Of a stretch of 39,838 nucleotides of DNA, positions 30,751-38,020 are shown in pieces (positions within the stretch are counted from its first letter, which is position 1; each line of letters begins with the position of its first letter). Below the pieces are notes generated by a model. The model saw only the letters and a list, made by a program, of their open reading frames with translations. It did not search any database and had not been told where the DNA came from. Source of the stretch: a virus. A program made the translations under genes and the position numbers. The stretch spans positions 1 through 39,838 of IMG/VR virus record IMGVR_UViG_3300009285_003680; one strand, given 5' to 3'.

Positions 30751-31194
30751 TCAGATCACCAACTCGCCAATTGTTATATGACACTTCTTCCATGACTCGA
30801 ATGGATGAACACCTTGTCTTGAAAACTTCTGCTTGGCCGCCAGAGAAGAAAAATAGATCTTGATGCTTCTTACTTTCATATCTCGATCCAAATACTCTAC
30901 TCCGCTCCATGTCACCACTTCCCTGATTGGATAATTGTTCCTAATTTCCTCCGGCACAGGTGCATCTTCCATCACATAAAAATTCCAATACCCATATTTC
31001 TTCTCGTTATTCCTAATCGTCCACAAAAATTCTCTCCCCTCCCTGGAAAGAGACAAACATTTCCGACTTCGCAGGAACGGAAGTATCTTGGACAAAATCT
31101 TCTTCCAACCGTTCCCAGTTGGAGGATTGCACAGCATCGACGCATCAACCATGATTCCCGGCGCGGCTTCGTTGCTGATATCACCGTGTAGCAT
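30751..31194 (-). CDS. Hypothetical protein
   Basis: About 147 aa, beta-rich, no family recognised. The start is ambiguous: ATG 31194 with GGGGAAG is preferred because it overlaps the upstream gene by only 14 bases; an ATG at 31236 is also in frame. It lies just before the replicative helicase. Confidence 0.65.
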   Translation of the reverse strand: MLHGDISNEAAPGIMVDASMLCNPPTGNGWKKILSKILPFLRSRKCLSLSREGREFLWTIRNNEKKYGYWNFYVMEDAPVPEEIRNNYPIREVVTWSGVEYLDRDMKVRSIKIYFSSLAAKQKFSRQGVHPFESWKKCHITIGELVI

Positions 31195-31702
31195 TCCACT
31201 TCCCCATGCTGAAAAAGATTTCTGTTTTGTCGTCATCACCAATCTTGAAATAAATATCTCCAAACCAATCCTTCGTCATCTCCGTCCCAACCACGGTAAA
31301 CAAAGAGCTTCTCTGCCTCTCAAACACCAGTTGCTTGACGCATCGCGGTTCCATCCCACGCTCCTCACCCACATCCAAAATCCCAACCGCATGAGTCTGC
31401 GCCAAATATCCATTCTTATTTTCCAGATGTTGAGAAACCAAATCCCGCCCGGTCAGGATTGCCGATGTGAACCCACGGTCAGAAAAACACTGGAGCATGG
31501 ACAGAACTAAAAAATCTCTTACTTTCCTGCGTTGACTGGAAACAACCGCAGTCCACCCCTCCCCAAACTCTTCCCCCCTCAATCGTCTCTGCATCGACAG
31601 GAGCGCCCTCTTTGTGTATTTCTCAAGTCCCTTGCAACGGTATGGGCATGCTTCAAACGCCACTCTCCCGATCATGGGCGATTTACCGGCAATCCCAGCC
31701 AC
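31181..31702 (-). CDS. First gene of the replication operon, hypothetical
   Basis: A 173-aa protein with a basic, Cys-containing first half (FEACPYRCKGLEKYTKR) and a mixed second half. No family recognised. It starts at GTG 31702 after AGGAG. It is preceded by a strong promoter and a long folded leader, so it is the first gene expressed in this unit and could be a regulator. Confidence 0.7.
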   Translation of the reverse strand: MAGIAGKSPMIGRVAFEACPYRCKGLEKYTKRALLSMQRRLRGEEFGEGWTAVVSSQRRKVRDFLVLSMLQCFSDRGFTSAILTGRDLVSQHLENKNGYLAQTHAVGILDVGEERGMEPRCVKQLVFERQRSSLFTVVGTEMTKDWFGDIYFKIGDDDKTEIFFSMGKWNATR

Positions 31703-31723
31703 ACCAAGCTCCTAAAAACAACA

Positions 31724-31820
31724 ACCCCTTCACAGGAGGTCCGGGTCCGTCGTCAGCCCCTCTGTATCGTGCGCATCAAACGATACAAGGCTCCGGACGT
31801 CGGACCCCCCATGAAGGGGT
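31724..31820 (-). ncRNA. Highly folded leader element
   Basis: Nested complementarity over 97 nt: ACCCCTTCA with TGAAGGGGT, GGTCCG with CGGACC, GTCCG with CGGAC, AGCC with GGCT, and GTATCGT with ACGATAC around a 9-nt loop, 31 pairs in all. On the transcript strand it is followed by TTGTTGTTTTT and then the ribosome-binding site of the first gene, so it could be an attenuator or a regulatory leader RNA. Confidence 0.65.
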
Positions 31821-31867
31821 CGTCGTCGGCAAAAGGTCTTCGTTGTCATAATGCGCGTACCCCCACA

Positions 31868-31889
31868 CCGTTGAGGACGAACTCAACGG
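31868..31889 (-). promoter_or_regulatory. 5'-end hairpin of the replication transcript
   Basis: CCGTTGAG with CTCAACGG, 6-nt loop, starting within 2-3 nt of the predicted transcription start. Such terminal hairpins commonly protect phage mRNAs from 5'-end-dependent decay. Confidence 0.6.
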
Positions 31890-31897
31890 CAACGGGG

Positions 31898-31925
31898 ATT
31901 TTACCAGACCGTTTCCAAGTGTCAA
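31898..31925 (-). promoter_or_regulatory. Strong sigma70-type promoter
   Basis: Minus strand TTGACA, 16-bp spacer, TAAAAT, with a TGG extended -10. It is the best promoter in the window and drives the replication block through a leader of about 190 nt. Confidence 0.88.
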
Positions 31926-32088
31926 CCAAAATCCAAAAGATTTTTTTCGACTATGCATAACATATGCAACCACCCCACAAGCTAAAAGTCGGCAAAGGGA
32001 GTCTAAAAAGGGAACTAGGATAGGGCTATGGCTGCACAGGATGCCCCAAGACGCGAGATTTAAGAAAACTGGGGGGGGGAGTCATACT

Positions 32089-33153
32089 TCACTCTCTCAA
32101 CCGTCCCTGCTCATCATGGAACCAATCGCCCTTCCACCACTCCGGATCGTTCGGATCATGCCACGGTACGACATAACCGTCTCCAATATCGTACCCGTGA
32201 ATAAACCGATAGTTGGAATCTTTGATCCTCTTCGCCACCCTGCTCCTCACCGCGTCCACCACTTTTGTCCGAACATATATTCCCTTATTCACGTCAAACG
32301 GTTGCAGGTCCGGTTCCCGTCCCGCATCGAACTCCCTCTGACCGCTCTCCGTCAACAGCACCGCCATTCCCTGACAGGTCCGACATGGATTGATTCCGTA
32401 TCGGCACTCTCCACAAAACCGGTAAGTCTTCCTATGCCCTCTGCATTCCCAGCAACTATGCTTTATGCCGCCGGGCAGCCACGTACACTCATGCTTCACC
32501 TTCGCTCTGCCGGTTCTGTGACACTTCCCACATTTCTTCAGTTTGGCGTCTTCCGCCGAAGTCCCCCTGCTCGTATCCCAATACTCACCATCCCCTCCAC
32601 ACACATCACATTCTTCAATCGCTGTGTACTCACACTGATTCACTTCCACATGCAACTGAAGCGCACGAACACAAATACACTCTCCATGCACAATCAATCC
32701 ATCATCGCAGTTCGCGCAGTCTATGTACCTCTTCCCTCCACAGCTATCGCACTTCTTAATATATTCTTTCTTTTTCGCCCATTCTTGAATCGCTTCCCAC
32801 CACTTGTTCCAATACTCTTTCTCAAAACCATGAAAACCAAGATTCTTAGCCCGCTCTGAAGTCCGAATATAATCCGTGTACGTTGTTGGCGGGTTCTCGT
32901 TCACCAGACGCAAAAATCTTTCTTCCTCCGTTTCTCTCGCCCCGTAGATCTCTTCAATATCTTCTTTGTTGATCGTCATTTCGACGGTCATACCGTCTTT
33001 CACGATCCGTACTGTAATAGTTTCTCTTGTCGTTGCAATCACATCGCCATGAATAACCCTGCCATCTTTTAGTTGGATATCATCCGCTGATACGAAAGAG
33101 ACCGAATCAAAAAGACACCGCGCTATCAGTAGCACAATCAGCAATCGTTTCAC
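32089..33153 (-). CDS. Secreted Cys-rich protein with DnaJ-type CxxC repeats
   Basis: A 354-aa protein. A signal peptide (about residues 1-23) leads into a small beta domain starting DDIQLKDGRVIHGDVI, a pattern met in exported bacterial proteins. After a helical linker come many CxxC pairs in the style of the DnaJ zinc domain (CDSCGG, CANCDDG, CDVCGGDG, CGKCHRTGRAK, CWECRG, CGECRYG, CRTCQGM). It ends in a Trp-rich tail. Probably an exported, zinc-binding protein; role unknown. Start is a GTG overlapping the upstream stop (GTGA). Confidence 0.8.
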   Translation of the reverse strand: MKRLLIVLLIARCLFDSVSFVSADDIQLKDGRVIHGDVIATTRETITVRIVKDGMTVEMTINKEDIEEIYGARETEEERFLRLVNENPPTTYTDYIRTSERAKNLGFHGFEKEYWNKWWEAIQEWAKKKEYIKKCDSCGGKRYIDCANCDDGLIVHGECICVRALQLHVEVNQCEYTAIEECDVCGGDGEYWDTSRGTSAEDAKLKKCGKCHRTGRAKVKHECTWLPGGIKHSCWECRGHRKTYRFCGECRYGINPCRTCQGMAVLLTESGQREFDAGREPDLQPFDVNKGIYVRTKVVDAVRSRVAKRIKDSNYRFIHGYDIGDGYVVPWHDPNDPEWWKGDWFHDEQGRLRE

Positions 33154-33407
33154 AGCTTTGTAACCTCCAACCTTCCGCCAAGTCCCGCCATCTCGCAATG
33201 CCAGAAGAAGTACCCTTTTTCATCTCCACGCATTCCCAGTTTGTAATAGGCCACAAGCTTCCCTCCAGAAGATGCTGGCAGAGGAAATCGAACAACAGGT
33301 CTTCCGTCTCCGTAAATCCGATACTTCAACCTTTTCACACCCCCACTCTTATCTCTCTCGATCTCCGGTCCGTAGGGACCATCAAACAGAGGAATGTTAT
33401 TCTCCAT
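33150..33407 (-). CDS. Hypothetical protein
   Basis: An 85-aa protein of unknown function, beta-rich (YRIYGDGRPVVRFPL). It starts at an ATG inside the end of the upstream gene with GGGGG nearby, and is coupled to the secreted protein downstream. Confidence 0.7.
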   Translation of the reverse strand: MENNIPLFDGPYGPEIERDKSGGVKRLKYRIYGDGRPVVRFPLPASSGGKLVAYYKLGMRGDEKGYFFWHCEMAGLGGRLEVTKL

Positions 33408-33882
33408 TTTTCCCCCTCATCGTTTTCACAATCTCATTCCGATTCATCACAATTCTCTCCAAGGTAACTCGCTTTCTCAAAAACCAAAACAGATTCCGCC
33501 TCTCCACCGCATACTGAAGCAACTTCTTCGCTCCCTCTTTCCCGAACTGCTTGATAAGCGCCAGCAACAAAGCCGGTTGCATCCTATTTTCTCTAGCCGC
33601 CGCTTTCGCGCCACAAAACTCGTCCAGTTGTTGTATGTACCACAACATGAAATCCCTCAAACTCCAACTACCAACATCAGATTCCACTTTCTTCTTCAAA
33701 AGTCCCAGCCGCCGAAGGTGCCGCAAATACCGATCTATTTTTCCCGGCCCCACTCCAACCACTTTTGCCAATCTCCCTTTCGGAGTCTTCGGCCACTCGT
33801 TCAACACCACCCACGCTAATTTCGATTCCACAGGAATTGGGCTTCGCAAAACTCTTCTCAAATCCGGTGCAGGTACCTTCAC
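33397..33882 (-). CDS. Winged-HTH-like protein
   Basis: A 161-aa basic protein. Residues 15-70 read as a helix-turn-helix or winged-helix unit (KLAWVVLNEWPKTPKGRLAKVVGVGPGKIDRYLRHLRRLGLL) of the kind seen in phage replication initiators or regulators. The rest is helical and basic. GTG start with AAAGGAG. Confidence 0.7.
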   Translation of the reverse strand: MKVPAPDLRRVLRSPIPVESKLAWVVLNEWPKTPKGRLAKVVGVGPGKIDRYLRHLRRLGLLKKKVESDVGSWSLRDFMLWYIQQLDEFCGAKAAARENRMQPALLLALIKQFGKEGAKKLLQYAVERRNLFWFLRKRVTLERIVMNRNEIVKTMRGKNGE

Positions 33883-33915
33883 AAAAACTCCTTTGTAACG
33901 TGCTCGCCCGCATTG

Positions 33916-34167
33916 TCACTCTTTCCACTTCGTCAAATTCGCCAATACTTTCTTCCCTTCCGGAATCTGTTTGGCGATTTCTTCTTCGACTTCCGCCCAC
34001 AGCTTCTTGAATCCCTTGCGTGTTTTCTTCGTCGGCACAGTTACTTCTTTTCCGGCGGAATAGCCCACCGAATCATAATTGGCCGACAACTTCACATTAA
34101 CCGAAACCCAAATCTTGGAGTTCTTGTTGTCCACCTTCTCTTCCCCCGACTGTTCACTTCTTTCCAT
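33916..34167 (-). CDS. Hypothetical protein
   Basis: An 83-aa protein with an acidic N-terminus, a beta stretch (KIWVSVNVKLSANYDSVGYSAGKEVTV) and a helical tail. It resembles small phage DUF proteins with no known role. ATG at 34167 with AAAAGGAG. Confidence 0.7.
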   Translation of the reverse strand: MERSEQSGEEKVDNKNSKIWVSVNVKLSANYDSVGYSAGKEVTVPTKKTRKGFKKLWAEVEEEIAKQIPEGKKVLANLTKWKE

Positions 34168-34498
34168 TTCCCTGCTCCTTTTCAATCATCCCCTTGTACT
34201 TGTTCTTCAACTTCTCCATCTCTTCCGCCGCCCGTTTGCTGAAGCTGGTCTCTTCAATCGGCAACCCTTGTCTCATCCCACACTCCTCAAACAACAACGA
34301 TAGAACCCCGATTTCTTCACTCGTATACATTCTCCATCCCCTGCCGTTCTTGAACATCGCTTTTGGGATGATCCCATCCCTGTGCCACCGTCTCACGGTA
34401 AGAGGAGACCGCCCAATTCTCTCCGCAAGTTTCCCAATCGGGTACAACTCCATTCTCACGCCGCCGACTATCGTCGATTCAGTCTTTGCTCTTCCCAT
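34154..34498 (-). CDS. MerR-type HTH protein
   Basis: A 114-aa DNA-binding protein. YPIGKLAERIGRSPLTVRRW is a MerR/excisionase-type helix-turn-helix, then a wing (GRGWRMYTSEEI) and a helical coiled tail. It could be a transcription regulator or recombination directionality factor. ATG at 34498 has GGAGAGG; a second ATG at 34453 starts right at the HTH. Confidence 0.82.
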   Translation of the reverse strand: MGRAKTESTIVGGVRMELYPIGKLAERIGRSPLTVRRWHRDGIIPKAMFKNGRGWRMYTSEEIGVLSLLFEECGMRQGLPIEETSFSKRAAEEMEKLKNKYKGMIEKEQGNGKK

Positions 34499-35081
34499 TG
34501 ATCCTCTCCGCGAATCGTTTCCAATAAAAATCCATCGGGGGTATACGACCTGGATCATGGAGTCCCGCACTCGGATGGAACTGGCAATACACACCCTTCA
34601 GTAATCGACAAAATGACAACATCTGAAATTCGCCCTTATCAAAAAACTTTCCCGCAATATCGCCCATCGGAGGCATCGGCTTTCCGCTCAAACTGGATGC
34701 CGCCGTCGCACCGAGAAGAACAATCCATTCCGGGTCCACCAAATAAAGTTGATGAAGAAGATACCTCATACACTCCCGAATTTCCGTCGGCTTTGGTTTT
34801 GTATTTTTCCCATTTCCATCCACCGCCCGATGCTTCACCACATTGAGAAAGAGAATATTCTCTTCCCTGATTCCATTACGCGCCAACAGCTTTCCAAGAA
34901 ACTGCCCGGCAGCCCCAACAAAGCACTCTCCAGTTCTTGACTCCTCTTCACCCGGACCCTCACCAATCAACACAATCTTCGCGGCAGGATTCCCTCTATC
35001 GAGAACGATCCTTCCATTCCCGTGCAAAGAGCACCGCTGGCAATTTTGAATTGTCTCTACATACCGTTTGTACGGATTCAT
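34479..35081 (-). CDS. Family 4 uracil-DNA glycosylase
   Basis: A 200-aa enzyme that removes uracil from DNA. LIGEGPGEEESRTGECFVGAAGQFL is the family 4 active-site motif, and CQFHPSAGL near the C-terminus supplies the HPSA. Cluster cysteines Cys14, Cys17 and Cys104 (IREC) are present, but the position normally in NVVKCRPP is His84 (NVVKHRAV). Either His is a ligand or the cluster is altered. Start ATG 35081 overlaps the upstream stop (ATGA). Confidence 0.9.
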   Translation of the reverse strand: MNPYKRYVETIQNCQRCSLHGNGRIVLDRGNPAAKIVLIGEGPGEEESRTGECFVGAAGQFLGKLLARNGIREENILFLNVVKHRAVDGNGKNTKPKPTEIRECMRYLLHQLYLVDPEWIVLLGATAASSLSGKPMPPMGDIAGKFFDKGEFQMLSFCRLLKGVYCQFHPSAGLHDPGRIPPMDFYWKRFAERINGKSKD

Positions 35082-35377
35082 GTGATCTCTTTGATAGCTT
35101 CTTTGGCTTTTTGTTTCGAGAGTTGCCCCAAACTTGCCCACCAGTTGCTAGAATCACCCTCAAGACGGCCTTGAAGAAGACGCTCAATAACAACTTTGGC
35201 GCAATCATGCGTCTGTGGTTGCCGCAAAAGACGATACAGGTATCCCCTTTGTTTTGGAGTGATTGAATCCCCTCTTTTCATCTCTTCTTTCGACACCTGC
35301 CACGACAAGGACGAACTCAACGGTCTCGAATCAGAATTCAAAAGAGCTTCTCCAAGTTGTCTGAATGTTTTCTTCAT
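35078..35377 (-). CDS. Hypothetical protein
   Basis: A 99-aa basic helical protein of unknown function. The middle (SITPKQRGYLYRLL) is a pattern found in small phage proteins of the DUF3072/DUF932 neighbourhood. Start has GAGGAGTAGCTG upstream. Confidence 0.65.
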   Translation of the reverse strand: MKKTFRQLGEALLNSDSRPLSSSLSWQVSKEEMKRGDSITPKQRGYLYRLLRQPQTHDCAKVVIERLLQGRLEGDSSNWWASLGQLSKQKAKEAIKEIT

Positions 35378-35380
35378 CAG

Positions 35381-35779
35381 CTACTCCTCTTTTACAATCA
35401 ATGCCGGAAATTCTTTGATCTCCGTCACGGATGTCACATCTTTTTGTGACAACTCGCCGCGAAGAAGAAGCTCTTCCAATGTGCCACTGGTCACTTCTTC
35501 CACAGTCTGTCGTTGAATGTACTTCTCCAACCCCTTCTTCCTCAGCATTACTGCGGCTGCATTGCTGTCCACCGTCACCCTCTTTCGCAACTGCACTTGG
35601 CAAAAAATCCCTCCCTCAATTTTTGTTTGATGCCCGTTGCCGTCCACATCTGCGTCTCCCATCTCTTCCATGATCTCCCCACGGAGTTCTTTCTCATGCT
35701 TTTCCAGACTCTCTTTTTCTTTCTTGGTTTTCAGAAACGATCTCAACAGCCCCAAAAACTTTGATGTCTTAATGCTCAT
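35381..35779 (-). CDS. Hypothetical protein
   Basis: A 132-aa protein with an N-terminal coiled coil (KTKKEKESLEKHEKELRGEIMEEMG) and a beta-rich second half; the layout recalls phage host-nuclease-inhibitor or Gam-like small proteins, without a firm match. Good GGAGAAGTGAC site. Confidence 0.7.
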   Translation of the reverse strand: MSIKTSKFLGLLRSFLKTKKEKESLEKHEKELRGEIMEEMGDADVDGNGHQTKIEGGIFCQVQLRKRVTVDSNAAAVMLRKKGLEKYIQRQTVEEVTSGTLEELLLRGELSQKDVTSVTEIKEFPALIVKEE

Positions 35780-35780
35780 G

Positions 35781-36107
35781 TCACTTCTCCTTTTTAGGTT
35801 GCCGTCTCACCACGTTTCTTGGCGCATCTTTGAACGGTGTGTAACCCCTGCACTTCTTTCCCTCACTACACCCGCCACTTTCTCTTGACTTGTTTCTAAC
35901 ACTCCTTAGTTGACAATGCTGACACACCCTCCAATCAACTCCTTGGAATTTATCTGTTCTTCCCACAGTCACAGAATAACCACTCATATCCACAGACATC
36001 TTTTCCCCGCACTTTTCACATTTCTTTTTATCATCAAATCTTTCCAATGACAGATACACATTTTTTTCTGTGTAACCGCAAGAACAGAGCAAATCATAAA
36101 TAGGCAT
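35781..36107 (-). CDS. Zinc-ribbon protein
   Basis: A 108-aa protein that begins PIYDLLCSCG and continues to CEKCGEKM, an FmdB-like zinc ribbon; a second pair (CQHC) and later Cys follow. It ends in a basic tail. Function unknown; probably DNA or ribosome-related. ATG at 36107 has GGAGG. Confidence 0.78.
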   Translation of the reverse strand: MPIYDLLCSCGYTEKNVYLSLERFDDKKKCEKCGEKMSVDMSGYSVTVGRTDKFQGVDWRVCQHCQLRSVRNKSRESGGCSEGKKCRGYTPFKDAPRNVVRRQPKKEK

Positions 36108-36167
36108 ATCTTTATCCTCCAAAATTTTCTGGGGGAAGGGGGGGCTGCGGAATGGGGGGTAGGAAAA

Positions 36168-36195
36168 AATACTGCGAACGACAGTGAGCAGTATT
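36168..36195 (+). repeat. GA-mismatch hairpin 1
   Basis: AATACTGC pairs with GCAGTATT; the loop GAACGACAGTGA can extend by two G-A pairs and two Watson-Crick pairs to a 4-nt GACA loop (plus strand). Confidence 0.65.
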
Positions 36196-36255
36196 CCGCT
36201 TCCGATTACTATTTCCGCCAAACCACAGTTTCATCAGAGCCTCACTGGTCTATGT

Positions 36256-36284
36256 ATTTGCTGTGAGCGCAGCGAACAGCAAAT
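36256..36284 (+). repeat. GA-mismatch hairpin 2
   Basis: ATTTGCTGT pairs with ACAGCAAAT; then tandem G-A pairs, GC/GC, and a GCA triloop on the plus strand. Confidence 0.7.
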
Positions 36285-36292
36285 CCATTGTT

Positions 36293-36319
36293 CGCACTCC
36301 GAACGGAGTGAGGAGTGCG
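36293..36319 (+). repeat. GA-mismatch hairpin 3
   Basis: CGCACTCC pairs with GGAGTGCG; then tandem G-A pairs, AC/GT, and a GGA triloop on the plus strand. Same apical architecture as hairpin 2 with a different stem. Confidence 0.7.
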
Positions 36320-36540
36320 ATTATTATTCTTCTTATTCTTTAGTTGTGGGTTTCCCTCTTCCCCCTTTTATCCCCTATTACCCTTCCATAGTAAGGGTCT
36401 CTCTCTCTTTCATTTTCTACATATACTATATGCTTTACGTGCATATTTTATGTACAACTAATATGTTATTGGAAAAACGATAGCTACACCATGTTTGCTC
36501 TGCATATAGCCCATTTCCGCAACTATTATTAGTCGAGAAT

Positions 36541-36559
36541 CACTTTGTGCCACAAAGTG
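36541..36559. repeat. Short perfect palindrome
   Basis: CACTTTGTG and CACAAAGTG around a single base, 22 bases past the SF2 helicase stop. It has no T-run, so it may be a protein-binding site or an mRNA 3'-end hairpin. Confidence 0.5.
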
Positions 36560-36581
36560 TGATAAATTAGTTTGCATTAGA

Positions 36582-37919
36582 TTATTCCTTTTCCAGAATA
36601 GTTGCTTTTTTGTCATAAAAAATCAATCTTTTTCTGTATGCATTTTCCAGCATCCGACAATCATCAACAAAATCAATTACTAACGCATGCTTCTTTCCAG
36701 GATAGTTTCTTCTAGCTCTTCCAATAGATTGCGCTAAAAGATTAGTGTCTCGAACAGGAGAAGCAAGCACCACAGTATCAATTGGAGGAAGATCACTTCC
36801 CAACGCGATTAGTTGATATGTGCTGATTAATATATTAATCAGTCCTTTTTTTGCCGCTCGAAATCTTGTCTCGTTGCTAATTCCACCACCAAGAAGAAGG
36901 GTGGGCTTTAATCCATATTCCCAAAGAATAGATTTGAGTAGTTTTCCATGCAGCCTTCTCCGTACAAGTATCAGGATTTTCTTGCCGCGATTGTACTTCT
37001 TGATGATTTCTTCCACAATCAATTGGTTTCTGTTTTGGTCATTTGCAAGTACCTTTTCCACTTCCGGCCAGAAAAAAGAATCGTACTGAAAATTAGTCTG
37101 TACTAGTTTTACCAACACAGGAAGAGCTTTTCCCTCCGGTGCTGTGTAACAGACCTTTCCAAAAGAGTGATACATCAGTGGTTCTTTATGGTCTCTCCTG
37201 TTTGGAGTTGCGGTAATCGTCAATCGATACTTCGCCCAAAAAGGTTCCACTGTTTTAGACCAAGCCGGGGCTGGGAAGAGATGACCTTCATCTGCAATCA
37301 ACAACCCAAATTCTTTTATCAGGCTGGAAAAATCTCTTCTGATGAGCGTCTGTACACTCGCCAAGGTAATAGCATATCCAATCTTCCATGTGTCTCTTTT
37401 GATAAGTCCAACAGCATCTCTTCCTATTCCAAATAGTTTTTCAATGTCTTTGTACCAGCCCTCGAATAAGGGCATCCTATGAAGCAGCACGATTGTTTTC
37501 TGTCCAAGATGTGCCGCAACGGAAAGAGCACCCACAGTCTTTCCAGCACTGGTTTCTGCAAGAATGACTCCTCCACCTGTTCTCTTAACGATCTCTCCAA
37601 CTTCTTTCTGCCACGGATACAACTCAATTCTTGGTTCCGGGAACTTGACAGGAACTTCCACACGCTTGTCCTTGATGACCGCTCCATTCACAAAAGGCTT
37701 CACATCAAAGCCGTTTGGAATCAAGAGAGCGTCTGGTTGTCTTACGTAGTTTCTAATGAACTCCGGAATCTTTGTAAACTTGGTGCCCCAAGGAGAGAAT
37801 TTCTTTACCGCCTCAAACTGTGGGTTTCGTATCGTCAGCTTCTGTTGTATCTTTTCAACAGCAGCAGCCCCTACATCGCCAAACGGCACTCTGGTTTTGT
37901 CGGTGATGACAATGCTCAT
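36582..37919 (-). CDS. SF2 DNA/RNA helicase (UvsW/RadD-like)
   Basis: A 445-aa superfamily 2 helicase. The N-terminal 100 residues are a family-specific lead; then PWQKEVGEIV, Walker A AETSAGKT (121-128), DEGH box (210-213), TATPNR motif III, and QSIGRARR motif VI. It resembles phage UvsW, which remodels replication forks and recombination intermediates. A strong promoter and possible operator lie just upstream; it has a 17-nt leader with CGGAG. Confidence 0.93.
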   Translation of the reverse strand: MSIVITDKTRVPFGDVGAAAVEKIQQKLTIRNPQFEAVKKFSPWGTKFTKIPEFIRNYVRQPDALLIPNGFDVKPFVNGAVIKDKRVEVPVKFPEPRIELYPWQKEVGEIVKRTGGGVILAETSAGKTVGALSVAAHLGQKTIVLLHRMPLFEGWYKDIEKLFGIGRDAVGLIKRDTWKIGYAITLASVQTLIRRDFSSLIKEFGLLIADEGHLFPAPAWSKTVEPFWAKYRLTITATPNRRDHKEPLMYHSFGKVCYTAPEGKALPVLVKLVQTNFQYDSFFWPEVEKVLANDQNRNQLIVEEIIKKYNRGKKILILVRRRLHGKLLKSILWEYGLKPTLLLGGGISNETRFRAAKKGLINILISTYQLIALGSDLPPIDTVVLASPVRDTNLLAQSIGRARRNYPGKKHALVIDFVDDCRMLENAYRKRLIFYDKKATILEKE

Positions 37920-37942
37920 GACTTCTCCGTATTTCTGACAAC

Positions 37943-37971
37943 ATTATAGCGCAAGTGTTTGAACAGGTCAA
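37943..37971 (-). promoter_or_regulatory. Sigma70-type promoter
   Basis: Minus strand TTGACC, 17-bp spacer, TATAAT, just upstream of the SF2 helicase. The leader to the ATG is about 17 nt. The spacer contains TGTTCAAAC, similar to a half of the neighbouring palindrome. Confidence 0.88.
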
Positions 37972-37983
37972 GGAAAATCTTTA

Positions 37984-38005
37984 GGGTATGAACTTGTTCA
38001 TACCC
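37984..38005 (-). promoter_or_regulatory. Palindrome: operator or terminator
   Basis: GGGTATGAAC and GTTCATACCC separated by two bases, between the virion gene stop (38021) and the helicase promoter. No clear T-run follows. Either a weak terminator of the structural transcript or a dimeric repressor site. Confidence 0.65.
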
Positions 38006-38020
38006 ATAAATAATTGGGAG

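Larger units (their letters stand above)
31703..32088. other. Intergenic region with promoter and leader
   Basis: A 386-base region without a supported gene. It holds the promoter at 31898-31925, the 5' hairpin, the folded leader element and, at 31930-32088, a stretch with no clear function that includes an 8-C run just after the stop at 32089. Confidence 0.7.
36108..36581. other. Intergenic region, AT-rich with hairpins
   Basis: A 474-base region with no supported gene, the longest gap in the window. It contains three similar hairpins (36168-36319), a pyrimidine-rich stretch, AT-rich sequence around 36410-36470, and a palindrome at 36541-36559. It could hold a promoter for the genes below 36107, although no consensus pair convinced me, or a replication origin. 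Confidence 0.7.

Noticed and set aside
30566-30910. A 114-codon minus frame between the helicase and the gene before it
   Set aside because: It overlaps both neighbours in another frame and lacks a start signal.
36168-36319. CRISPR-like array
   Set aside because: Three hairpins have different stems, irregular spacing and no repeat of 23-40 nt with uniform spacers.
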